Shown piece after piece: positions 44,124-54,867 of a DNA stretch of 64,000 nucleotides (position 1 is the first letter of the stretch; each line of letters starts with the position of its first letter). The notes beneath the pieces are model-generated. The model was not told the DNA's origin. It made no database searches and worked only from the letters and a program-made list of their open reading frames with translations. Source of the stretch: Eucalyptus grandis (Eukaryota > Streptophyta > Magnoliopsida > Myrtales > Myrtaceae); the NCBI RefSeq assembly GCF_016545825.1, contig NC_052613.1, positions 9,672,001 to 9,736,000 on the forward strand. Reading direction: 5' to 3'. Made by a program: the position numbers and the translations under genes.

Positions 44124-46807
44124 TGTTAACACTTAAATTTTGCCTTTCAACTTAAGACTTAATTGCGTCAAAAATTATGGATTATTAATTTTTAACCAAT
44201 GGAAAAATAATTTCCATTAAATTGCATTGCATATGGACATTAGGAACATTTACATTACTAGTATTAGCTATTCAAAATCTTTGAAAAAATTTTAAAAAAA
44301 TTCTTTAAAAAAATTATTATTGTAAAATAAATTCGAAAAGGGCCGGGCCAGGGATAGGCCTACCCGGCCCTCTCTTCTCTTCCTTCCATTTCTTCTTTCC
44401 ACGAGGCCAGCCCAACGCACTTCTTCTTCTTCTTCTTTTCTCCCCGAGTGGGCTGGCCCAGCCCCTCTTCCTTCCCAGCCCGGCCCACTCTTCTTTTGTT
44501 CTTTTCTTCCTCCCACCTAATCCACGTGGCCCAGTTTCTTCTCCGACGGCCCAGCCTCTTTCTCTTCTTTATCCTCTCTCTGGCCGCTGGCTCGACGACA
44601 GACGGGGAAGGACGACGGCTGTATGTGAAGCAAGGACGGCAAGGACGTTGGCGACGAGCGTTGCGCGCGACGCCAACGTAGGGAATGTCGTGTGGTACGA
44701 GGCTAGCTGGCGTCGCCCTGGAGGAGAGAGAAAAGACCAAGAGGGAGATAAAGGGAGAGAAGGCAGCGAGAGAGGAGGAGCTCTGTTTTTCTGCTGGTTA
44801 GAACCGAGAGAGAACAACCGAGAGAAGGTGAGCTCGAGAGAAAGAGAAAGCAAGCTCGAAAGAGTGTTTCACCTTCGCCTAAGGTCCGTTCGGTGCTCGC
44901 TGTCCCTCGTAGTGCTGCATCCGAACCAGGGAGATCCTTTCCGAATCCTCATGCCCTGTTTTTCGGGGGCGTTGGGCTGGAGCTCGTGGTGGACCAGTTC
45001 GCGCAAACTTCGGTACCTTCGGTCTTCCATTAAAGCTGCCTTGTGTCTTAGCATGCGTCGTTAGGATTTTTGGTCCACGATTGAGTCCGTAGCAAGTCCG
45101 AAGTCCCTCGTTCAGTAGTGTGCACCAGGTGTTCGCTAGAATGTCTAATTGAGGTCTGGGTTCATGTGATTTGTTTTGGCCGAGATTTATGATTTTAAGG
45201 TTATTGGTGCTAAATGCTGATGATTCGTCCCTAATTTAGTCTCAAGTGTTAATCCTATCTAGTATGACCAATCTTTGCCTAAACGCGAATCCCAAATGAG
45301 CCTAGGTCCTCCCTCTAGCTAATGCATTCTATCTGTTTGATGAAATGTCAAAGTGAGATTCAGAAATGGTTTTTATGAGGTCCATTTCTGTGGTGTCTAC
45401 TTTGTTGAAATTGAAGTCCATACCATTGTGTCGTTTGCTCATGCTAGTGTTAGTACTTTTTTTTTTGGCCGTACGGTGTTAGTACTTGAATCATTAGAGT
45501 TTTGGTCATACGAAATTTTAGGGCTTGAAAATCTTTCATTGGAAGTATTCCGACAATGGTTATGACCTCCGGCCAACTAGTGGCCGACAATGGTGGGTGA
45601 TAGTCAGGCCAGAGGACCGACATTGGGTGGTGATCTAGCAATGGTTCGAACGCCCGCGAGGGCTCGTCTGGGCGGTAGTGTGGCTTCGGTGCAGGGGAAG
45701 CCGTTGAGAAAGAAAAGGAGCCGCACAAAGAGGAAGAAGACCAGAAAAATAAGAAAAAAAAAGAAAAAAGGAAAAAATGGAATATAAAAAAATGTATTAA
45801 AGAATGAGGTTTTATTTGAGTAGTTTGGATTCAAGTCAAAGGATCGGGTTAGCAGGTCAAATCGGGTAAACCCGATCAAAACCAATTTCATGAATATAAT
45901 AATATTAAAGATTAAAAGATTAAAAAAAAATTAAATTTAAAAGGAAAAGAAAAAGAGTATTAAACAATAATAAGAAAAAATACTAAAAATCATAAAATGG
46001 GCTAATTCCAAATTTTTAGAAAATTCAAAATTTCTGAAAATTATTTTTAAACAAATAATAAATTTTCAAAAACATTCAAAAAATTCAGAAAAATCTTTAA
46101 AATTCAGAAAATTTGGAGAACAACAAAATTTGTGAAGATTTCTAAAAAAAAAATTAATAAAAAAAAAATTAAAAAATTTAAAAATTCTGAAGCCTTTTGA
46201 CTCTAAATTTGCGCTAAAAAATTGAACATACCCTTAAGGCTTTACTTTAGAGTTTCGATTGTCCTTAAGGACAATTGCCTTTGGTTGCCCAATATCAATA
46301 CATTGATTTTAGTTTACCTTGAGTTTAGTTAGGATTGGCATTTATCTTATTCCTTACTGTTAGGTCCTTGCTATCCATGCAATTTATTTTTTATGCGCTC
46401 CTGGCTTATTGATTATTATGTTAATGATTGTACACTCGTATAATCACCTCACATGTTAATGAATAAGTATAAAATCAATCCGAACGGCCTGATGAAAATA
46501 TTTTTTTGAAATGAACAAAATTAGATGCAAAAAGAGCACTAATTAGCATAATCAAGTCCCTGACCTTTCATTTGGTTATGTAGGAAGTGAAGAGTGCTCC
46601 CACACTTCACTTGCTTTCTAGCTGACCCTAATAAACTAGTGGCGACTCATTTTTTTAAAAGAATTCTTATACCATCAATTTGAACACTCGACGTCATGTG
46701 AAGTATGGGTTTGAGAGAGCCCACATTTAAATCATGGGCCAAAGGCCCATCCTTTAAGCAATACTCCTAAGCCTACTTTCCTCCCTATCGAGAGGTAGGT
46801 CGGGACA
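44124..46807 (+). mobile_element. Long LTR-like element, TGTTAACAC...GGTCGGGACA family (copy 2)
   Basis: Starts TGTTAACACTTAAATTT and ends GAGGTAGGTCGGGACA, matching the ends of 9990-13353 in the other orientation. The flanks AGCCA (44119-44123) and AGCCT (46808-46812) differ by one base. Like copy 1, a GC-rich and pyrimidine-rich part near the 5' side (44340-44930) is followed by AT-rich sequence (45780-46200). No gag or pol is visible. Confidence 0.55.
45447..45487 (-). repeat. 17-bp poly(A) retroposon stub with 12-bp duplication
   Basis: GTGTTAGTACTT occurs at 45447-45458 and 45476-45487. Between them, on the minus strand, is CGTACGGCC followed by eight A. It lies inside the LTR-like element 44124-46807. 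Confidence 0.6.
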
Positions 46808-47309
46808 AGCCTCACCTATCACCATTCCTTGCTATTTTGAAGGAGAGAGAGCTGGGGGAGTGGGGTATGGTTGAAAATGGATAGGGCCGTGTGATCGAGA
46901 GAAATCAAGATTAGGCCGAGTTCTGTCGGCCTAAATTGAGCTTCAAACTTGTCTAAGTTTGGCGCAAGAAGATGAATTGATCACACTTAAGCATGGAGGA
47001 AGTTAGTGCGTTTACAATTGTAACATTTGTTGCTTGAGTAATTCTCTAGTGTAGTCTATAATAAGAATTATATGAAATGACATATCTCTCTATTATGCTT
47101 ATAAATGGATTAGGCCTATTCGATTTAAAATTTTATGAGAAATGATAAATTATATCATATTTGGACAAATGACAAACTCAATTTATAATATGAAATAATG
47201 TCCTTTTCACTTTTTTTTTGGTACATCTTCTTTTATATACTATTATTACAAACTATGTCAATCCCGTATACTTGATGTTGGATTTACCCAACTCAAGTCA
47301 CTATTGTTT
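46808..47309. other. Unit 3' flank of K6
   Basis: No gene is visible. Colinear with other unit 3' flanks (GAAGTTAGTGCGTTTACAA as at 24600 and 57170). Confidence 0.45.
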
Positions 47310-47990
47310 TACAGATACAAACAATCACTCGGACAAGTAGCGAGCGATCTTGAGGGAGATGACAAGGATGGTATAGGAGGAATTTGTGAGGCTTCAACAC
47401 TTCCTTTTAGCATCTTTGCAACTTAGGTCATAGATGGTCGAGCTCTCGAATAGTTCTGAATGTACCATAAGCCTATTACAATCATCTTCTTCGCTATTCT
47501 TTCATCCTTCTCATTCATGATCCCATGTAGCCCAAGCTCTTCTTAGAGCTCCAAATATTGGTGTGCCCAATGAAGGGAGTATATTTGGCTAGTATGATCT
47601 ATTGTGACTTGAAATTTTTCCTCCTGCCAACCATCTCGAGAACCATCATAACGTAGCTATAGACATTCAATTTGTAAGAAACCCTGCCAATGTCCCTCAT
47701 GATCAGCTCTAGAGCAATGTATCCGGGGGTGCCCTGAGCACCTAGCATTGACATGATGCTCTTTTGTCTAGGGCATATTTTGGGAAGACCAAAGTCAGAA
47801 ATTTTGGGACAATAGTTTTGGACCAGAAGAATGTAGTGGGGCTTTATGTCAAAGTGCAAGTTCCTCATTCAGTAGCCTCTATGTAAGTACTCTAGCCCAT
47901 GAGCAATGCCGACCAAAATCAAGTACAATGTGTCCCAACTCAATTGTTGATGTATGTCCAAAGCATTACTTCTGTTGAAGACGAACTTTT
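47310..47990 (-). pseudogene. K6: kinase C-lobe pseudogene fused to a signal-peptide region
   Basis: Motifs: HFDIKPHY (the catalytic-loop Asn is Tyr), DFGLPK, GTPGYIALE, NVYSYV, then a decayed C-terminus with stops. At about 47990 kinase sequence (after the segment equivalent to EKFIFN) switches directly to GGTGATTCATTTGGATCGG, the signal-peptide/5' region of an ectodomain exon (compare 16972). An internal deletion has removed the ectodomain, membrane segment and N-lobe, bringing a promoter-proximal region next to a C-lobe. Confidence 0.75.
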
Positions 47991-48346
47991 GGTGATTCAT
48001 TTGGATCGGAAGGAGGCAGAGGATCGTAGAGGATAGGAGAAAGAGGCAAGAGAGAATGTGGAAAGCATTTGCGGAAGCATCAAATGGAGTTGGTTTTGGT
48101 CCAAACTCCCATCACTGTCAAGTGCTAGTTCTTCAACTTCGAAGCAAATACCAAGTGAGGCAGAATGTGGACTGATGCGTGCATTATTCAAACAACCAAT
48201 GAAGAATATTTGCGAAAAATTTGCTCCACAAAATCCTAAAGATCAAACCATGAAACTCCTAGTAAAAGGGACCTCTAAATTACAATTAGGAACAAACCTC
48301 CCATTATACAAATCTTCATGACTAGTCAGTGAAAATGAGTCTCTCT
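47991..48346. other. Ectodomain 5' region and flank (part of K6)
   Basis: Colinear with 16970-17260 and 8860-9060. It includes a leader-like sequence and 5' flank. No open ectodomain follows. Confidence 0.45.
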
Positions 48347-48634
48347 TGTGAGATTTTGTGAAATAATTGCCAACTATTCTAAAAGTTTTAATTATTAGAT
48401 GAAGGCATGGTCTATTATTTAAATATTCTAACACTCTCCCTCACGCTTAATCTTGTCTTTTGCCTAGTACTAATCGTGGAAATTTAATTGTGGAGACAAA
48501 ATAAGACTTGGAAAAATTTGAACTTAAGAGCAATAACTCCGATATCATATGAGATTTTGTGTGATCATTATTAGCTATTCTTAAAGTTTAAGCTATTCAA
48601 TGAATGCGTGATTTATTATTTAAATATTCTAATA
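48347..48634 (-). mobile_element. 288-bp miniature LTR retrotransposon (SMART/TRIM-like)
   Basis: Two 87-bp terminal repeats (48347-48433 and 48548-48634) surround a 114-bp interior. On the plus strand the left repeat begins TGTGAGATTTTG and ends TTCTAACA; the right one begins TATGAG and ends TTCTAATA. TCTCT is duplicated on both sides (48342-48346 and 48635-48639). In the minus orientation TGATATCGGAG (initiator-Met primer-binding site, 48537-48547) follows one repeat and GAGGGAGAG (polypurine tract) precedes the other. All structural parts of an LTR retrotransposon are present without coding sequence. Confidence 0.8.
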
Positions 48635-48639
48635 TCTCT

Positions 48640-49789
48640 CATGAAAAATTCATCCCCAAGCAATAAATAACTTGAGATTTTCTCTTGCTTTGCACCACCA
48701 AAAAGAAAAGTCATGAAAAAGTCATCCTTGTCACATGACATTCTTAGTTGGAGGAAGACAAAACAAGTATGGCACCATCGAATTTCTAGCAAAAGAAACA
48801 AGTGGATCACATTCAATCAAATTGAGTTTTCTCCGTACAAATTCTCGGGGTCTACCGACCATATGATCTTTGAGGCACTAATAGAAACTGACTTCACAAA
48901 AGCTCAAGGTTTAGTGATTTTGTGCATATTCTACATGGTTGATAATAGAATCTGATGCGCCTATAGAAACAAGAACCTGCCTAATAAAGTTGAGAAAGCT
49001 CACCCGGGAATGCTACTGAAAGAACGTGCGGGGTCACTGCAGGTACGAGCGTAGGGTTGCCATGCAATAACATGTGACACTAGATGTTGAAGGAGAGAAG
49101 TTGCTGCCACAAGAACCGCCAGAAAAAGTGCACGCCGACCACTCGGCTTGGTCACCACACTGAACATCAAACCCTTGATTCAAAACTTCCTACAAGCTGA
49201 TATTGCATCTTCCCATATCATCGAGTGCGTTCTAACATCGGAATGGAAAGGAGACGACCAGGCTCGACCAAAAAGGGTTCAGTTTAACATCAACACGAAA
49301 AGGAGACTACCTTGCTTGGCCTTAAGATCACTGATTAAGATAACAAGGAATTGCTAACACATTGATGACACTTCATCAGGAAGGAAGTCGGTGCATTGAC
49401 AACTCTTAACATTTGTTGCCTAACTAATTCTTTAGAACAATCCATGATAAAATCTTTAAACAAAATGACAAATCTCTCAACTATACTTGTTAAATGAATT
49501 AGGCGCATCCAATTCAAGAGTTCATAATGGAGGTCATTCAATAAAATATGTTCAACATGTCAGCTATTTTGCACGATATAATTCCTATTTGGATAAATGG
49601 CAAACTATATTGATAATATGAAATAATGCACTTTTCACTTCTTTGCTTTTCCATCATACTCATAGGAATTTAATCTAGACATTTGATCACAAGTTCATGA
49701 AAAGCTCAATAGTCATTAATTAAAATGTTGACAGCCTTTTTTCAGTGTTTTTATATACTCTATTACAAACTATGTTAGTCTACTATAAG
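48640..49789. other. Intergenic and unit 3' flank
   Basis: No gene is visible. 49320-49789 is the 3' flank of K7, colinear with 24540-24780 and 57117-57579. 48640-49310 has no recognised feature. Confidence 0.4.
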
Positions 49790-50255
49790 TGAAATCGAAT
49801 AACGACAACTTGAGTCATTACTCTCTTGCAAAGAAGAACTTTCACATGGACAAGCCTCCAGCACTCTTGAGGATGATGACAAGGATCGTTTTGGAGGAAT
49901 TTGCAAGGCCTCAACACTTCCTTTTAGCATCTCCACAACTTGAGTCATACAAGGTCGAGCTCTTGGATCGATTTGAATGCACCATAAGCCTACTACAATC
50001 ATATTCTTTGCGATTCCTTCTTCCTCCTCATTCATGATCCCGTGCAGCCCAAGATCTTCTTGAAGCACTAGACGTTGGTGGACCGAATGGGGAAAGTATA
50101 CTTCACTAGTACGATCTACCGTGACTTTGATGTTTTTCCTTCTACCGACCATCTCCAAAACCATCATGCCATAGCTATAGACATTTGATTTATGAGAAAC
50201 CCCTTCAATGTTCCTTATGATCAACTCTGGAGTAATATATCCAGCAGTGCCTCAA
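49790..50255 (-). pseudogene. K7: kinase C-terminal lobe
   Basis: An open frame of about 150 codons (stop at 49775-49777) covers [48 protein letters not shown] and the Ser-rich tail. This is the C-lobe from the activation segment on, with no stop of its own. It shows that CAA (Gln) is the ancestral codon at the K2 stop position. Upstream it ends abruptly at 50255 where a MITE fragment begins, so no start or N-lobe exists. Confidence 0.8.
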
Positions 50256-50692
50256 TCGTCGCACGACCGCCGCACAACTGCCACACGATTGTTGCATGAC
50301 AGCCGCACAACCGATCATTCCACAACCGCCACATGACCGCCGACCATCACTATCAACCACCGCCGCAGGATGCTGCCCACTGCCCATTAGCCACAAGAGG
50401 GGGCAGTAAGGTCGCTGGCCCTCGTCTAGCCGATCGCCAGTCCGGCAACCGGCCACTTGTTGAAGGAGAAGAAGAAGAATAGGAAAAAATGAAAAGAAAA
50501 AAAAAACGAAAAAACGAAAAATAAAAAAGTATAAAAATATTTAAAAATTAAAATAAATTGATTTGAAACAGAATCAATGAGGATGGTACGAAACGCAATT
50601 CTATTTCAAAATCAGAAATTTTGGATAGTTATTAAACGGCTTAAAATACTTAGAAATTGTTCTTGGGAACAGAATCGTTACCAAACAAGCCC
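50256..50692. mobile_element. PIF/Harbinger-like MITE, right-hand fragment (copy 4)
   Basis: The right end GGTTACCAAACAAGCCC... reads in complement as GGGCTTGTTTGGTAACGAT and is followed by TAA (50693-50695). The GC-rich core (50260-50460) resembles copies 1 and 2. The left terminal repeat is missing; the core abuts kinase sequence at 50256. Confidence 0.55.
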
Positions 50693-51639
50693 TAAATGTA
50701 CGCTGCAATAATAACTCCATACACAAAGACCTTACAAAAGCCACTATGAACGATTGAAACTTCTATCAAGGTTCGAAGAGCGATTTGCACCAATCTCTAT
50801 TAGGACAGTCAAAATTAAAATGATTTGGTTATTTTCTTGAATTCATTATACCATTCTCTGTTAGAGCAATTTACACCAATCCATGCTTGCAATTGATTGA
50901 AGACTTTGAAAATGATTGTCACGCCCCGATCCTCCCGGCAAGTGTCCATCCCTCTTTGGTCGATTAAATAGCGACGTCCAAAGATGCATCACTGACCCAT
51001 TCATTTTAATACGCATGTGGAAGCAATTAATAAATCCCCAAACAACAACAAGATATGATAGAAAAGTAGGGCCTCAATTTTTCAAACCAAAACAAGTTTT
51101 TTTATAAACATACAAGTTTATAGACTATGCCAGGCTGTTTACAAAAATATCGGCTTAACGAAAGGGGAACTGTCCTATGACCCTCTAGTTGGACATGTTC
51201 GCCGATTCTTTGGTCTCCATATTCCCAAACTCCAAGGCTTCGGGTCCTCCACCAACATCATCTAAGAACTTGAAAATGGTTATACAATAACCAATGAGAC
51301 AATGTTTCAGCAAGTTCAATCCCCCAAGACCCGACTAGAAAGAAAATACGTCCTGAGGGCTATTTAAGCACAACACGAGTCGGAGGTCTTACCTTTGCCT
51401 CAGTTCCTCCCTGCAATACAACACAATTCATAATCTCATCGAGTCACATCAACCAATCCAATCATTTACTCAAATTGACTCATCGATCAATCGACCTAGT
51501 CGATTACATGTCAAACAGACCATTCCCCAATCATTTCAATTAATACTATCTATACAGTCCAACCACCTTGTGGACAGCTTACTCTAAGCTAAAAAATAGA
51601 TAGTAGCTAGCCTCAAGGCTAATAACTAATATACTACTC

Positions 51640-51870
51640 CTTCTCCAAGATGACATATCAAGTCATCGAGTTGATATAATATACTATTCTTTCTCCGATA
51701 TGACATACCGAGTCATCGAGCCAATATAATATAATGTCTTTTTCCGAGATGATATACCGAGTCATCGAGCCGACATAATATATGTCTTTCTCCGAGATGA
51801 CATACCGAGTCATCGAGCCGACGTAATATACGTCTTTCTCCGAGATGACATACCGAGTCATCGAGCCGAC
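51640..51870. repeat. Five-copy 48-50 bp tandem repeat
   Basis: AGTCATCGAG recurs at 51661, 51711, 51760, 51808 and 51856, with TTCTCCGAGATGACATACCG between copies. It lies inside the LTR-like element and is not seen in the sister copy at 3799-7116. Confidence 0.9.
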
Positions 51871-53085
51871 GTTTGTTCTCCAACAATTTCTCAATTTTTA
51901 TCATACCCAATAAAATAGCCGTGTATGGGTACCCGATTGGCCTTAACCAAAATATAATAATTTCCTTTTCATAAATCCCACAATTTCATACGGTTCACAA
52001 AAATATTTTTGGCGTTATAAACCGACGCCCAATCATTTTCCAATTAAATAATGAAAATAAATAAATTTAGGAATATATCCTAAAATCACAATTCACATCA
52101 AATCAGTACAAATAGATCACATCATCACAATCAGCATAAAATTCCAATCACCAGCTATCCTGGTCTAATTTCCAAAAATTAATTAATTAATTAATTATGG
52201 AAAATAATTATTAAATGCCAATAATTAAAACTTAGGCCCGTAAAACCTAATTGGAAGCCGAGACGGGCCCGAAAAATTACCGAATCACTCTAGTTAAATA
52301 CTAGAGTTTGTTTAGGCTCTAATTGCACTAACTATCCACCTAACATGTATCAATAATTAATTAAATTCACTAATCTAATCTAGCTAACCACATAATCCAT
52401 GTTTAACATAAACTAATCAACTCTTAAACGCCATTAACCTACTAAGCGAGGATTAGTGAGTTAAACTCACTTGTTTAACGAACCGCTCGGTTCAAATCAA
52501 CGGGAACGCAACATAGCTTGATCTTCTCCGAAGTGGCAATGGCCTTCCAGAACGGATCGGGCCTGAAAATTGGCCCACCAAGCCTCACGGGGCTGCTGGA
52601 TTTGATGTTGCACAGCTGAACTTTGTTGGTCGGGTTGTTGGTGGCACGACCAAGGACGGTCGATGGGAACTGGTTGCTGCAATCAGCCAACAAAAATTCA
52701 GTGGAGGGGATGCTGGCATGGAGGATCCGCGGGCAGAAAAGGGCAGGTTGGTGGCGTCGTCGAAGCTGTAGGGTTCTTCCACAGAATCGAAACAAACAAA
52801 AAGGGAAATTGCAAGGTAACGAGTGAGAGAAAAAAAAATGAAAAAAGGGATGGGGGCGCGTCGGTCAAGCAGGGAAAGGGATGAGAGGATAAGATAGAAT
52901 CAAGAAAAGTCAAATAAGAGGGAGGAGAAGTGAGACACGGTAGAGAGAAGGAGGGAACGTCAGTGGGGGGAGGGATTCACATGAACGAGAGAGAAAGAGA
53001 GAGAGAGAGAGGTAAGGGAATCTGCGGCCAAGTGGGGGAAAGAAAAGGAAATCCTAAAACTCAAAAATCCTGGTCCCACTTGCTC

Positions 53086-53271
53086 TTTTTTTTTTTTTGT
53101 GACCAAGGAACCCCATAAGCCAACAGCTGAAAGAAACCCTAGGGAGCGACTAACTGCACTCCACTACCACAATACTCTAGGTAAAAATCCCTAACGACGA
53201 ATCTGGAATTCGAACTCCTCCCCTTTGTGAGGGGGAGAGAGCCCCAAGCCAGCTGCGCTGCTGCGGGCGGT
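53086..53271 (-). mobile_element. tRNA-derived SINE
   Basis: 186 bp, reading on the minus strand. The 5' part has a TGGCTTGGGG A-box-like motif (near 53243-53254) and GTTCGAATTC, a perfect B box (53216-53225). The 3' end is GGTCAC followed by about twelve A. A 15-bp flanking duplication with one mismatch is present: TGGTCCCACTTGCTC (53071-53085) and TGGTCCCATTTGCTC (53272-53286). These are the hallmarks of Pol III retroposons mobilised by LINE machinery. Confidence 0.8.
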
Positions 53272-53370
53272 GGTCCCATTTGCTCTTGTTTAGTCCAATT
53301 TGGTCCCCAAAAATCCCCGGTGGTCTCATTTGCTCTTGTTTAGTCCAATTTGGTCCCCAAAAATCCCCAT
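53270..53370. repeat. 51-bp tandem duplication beside the SINE
   Basis: The segment GGTGGTCYCATTTGCTCTTG through AAAAATCCCC occurs twice in a row, with one C/T difference. It includes the SINE target site, so it arose after or together with the insertion. Confidence 0.85.
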
Positions 53371-54253
53371 GCTAAAGTCACTTGATTCTCACTTGCTTTC
53401 TTGCACCAACTTTCCCCCAAACAACAAGTCTCGGGCAACAAAAATGTCCATTTCCTTCAATTCCTAATTCTAATTCATTTTTTTTTTCAGAATCCAATTT
53501 TATGACCAAACTTCTTCGATTGAGATCAAATTTGGATGAAGAAAAAGCCCACACAACTTTCTTTCGCCAAGTAACTCATGTCGAAGGCCAAAAATCTCTT
53601 CCATTTGGCCGATCTGAATTTCTGTTCGTTTTTCGAATCATCCGAATCGATTTTCCGTAAAAATCCCGAACTCGCCGAAAAATCCTCGAAATATAAGTCA
53701 ACATTCCTAAAATGACATGTGACATGATAGAACTTTCAATTTCTAAAATCGGGTGCAATTTTAGCGTGACCTAACCTACCGGGTAGCTTTCAGAAATTTT
53801 TAGTGCAAATGACTCATGGTCGATTTTCTTCGAGCCACAACGAATCTCTTCAACACATTGGCGACTCTCGGTGGTCATGAAAATCTCGAAGGTGCCAAAT
53901 ACGAACACAGGGTACCAAAACAATAGAAAAATCAATCTAGTGTCAATCGACGAGAATTTTGCAATTTAGTGAGATCACCCACGTTTAACCACAGATCTCA
54001 ATCGAACTAACCTATCTTTGATTTCTAATCAATCTTACTATGCCAAAATGATCTCTATAGATGAGCACAGTTGAGTAGCCGATTTATGGTCGAATCCTCA
54101 AGTCTATTGCATTAAAATCTCTTAATGACTTTACCTAATAATCTAGTTATCTCATGAGTAGCCATCTAAAACAAAAAGCACTATAGTCACATCGATGAAA
54201 AACCCAACTTATCCAATCGAAATTAGAACCTAAATTCAGGATGTCACAATGAT

Positions 54254-54862
54254 CGTGGACTTCCATAGCGAAGTTAGCCCTTTCATTGGACCATTACTAT
54301 TTTTGTCTCTTATTTATAGTGGGCCTACATCCTCCCCGGGGCTAAATCTACCATATTTTCATTAAAGAGACAAATTTGCCATTATATCATCCGATAAAAA
54401 ATTAAAGTGGTGAATCCCAATTTTATTCATTTTCCTCCTTTTCTTTAATTTTTTATTTATATGTTGGATCTAGTTGCCATAGTTATAAGTATCACATATT
54501 TTTTTCTCTCTTTTTTAAAAGTAATTAAACGGGTATTACCATGAAAGAAAGTTTCGAAAGACCTAATTTTTTGGTACTTTATAGATTCAAAATTCATAAC
54601 TATTTGTAAATTACCAGTATTAGTGAAATATGAAAACCCACGTTATAACCCTTGTATAGTTTCCCATAATCATTCACAGAACGCTTATTCTTGCCTATTT
54701 ACCTTCATCATTAAGTTTCCTGCATATTTACTCTTTCAGCACTTTAAACTTCCTGCCCCTCTACATTTCTCTTCTCGCAACGTTTAATTTTAAGTGCCTA
54801 CATTCCGGTTCCATTACATTTACAATCATTTACTTGTCGGTCCAAAATAGAATAAAATAAAT
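54254..54862. other. Intergenic
   Basis: No feature recognised. Confidence 0.4.
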
Positions 54863-54867
54863 CTCAA

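Larger units (their letters stand above)
50917..54248 (-). mobile_element. 3.3-kb long-terminal-repeat element (probable solo LTR), copy 2
   Basis: On the minus strand it starts TGTGACATCCTGAATTTAGG and ends GGATCGGGGCGTGACA. ATGAT is duplicated exactly (50912-50916 and 54249-54253). It is the inverted sister of 3799-7116 (3332 versus 3318 bp, colinear 5' third). It carries a 48-bp tandem array (51640-51870), a SINE (53086-53271) and a 51-bp duplication. No gag or pol is visible. ORF-like stretches at 52475-52800 correspond to the GC-richer LTR middle and are not credible proteins. Confidence 0.8.

Noticed and set aside
44292..45064. Several long frames in the GC-rich part of 44.3-45.1 kb
   Set aside because: They overlap on both strands within an LTR-like element, are low in complexity and lack family motifs.
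51640..51870. CRISPR-like regularly spaced repeat
   Set aside because: The whole 48-bp unit is repeated with no unique spacers, inside an LTR of a plant genome. It is a minisatellite.
52475..52884. Candidate 106-residue protein on the minus strand in the long LTR
   Set aside because: The sister element has no colinear frame (5110-5370 reads differently), so it is chance openness in the GC-richer LTR middle.
53210..53262. tRNA gene suggested by A and B boxes
   Set aside because: No cloverleaf or anticodon arm; a poly(A) tail and target duplications show a SINE.
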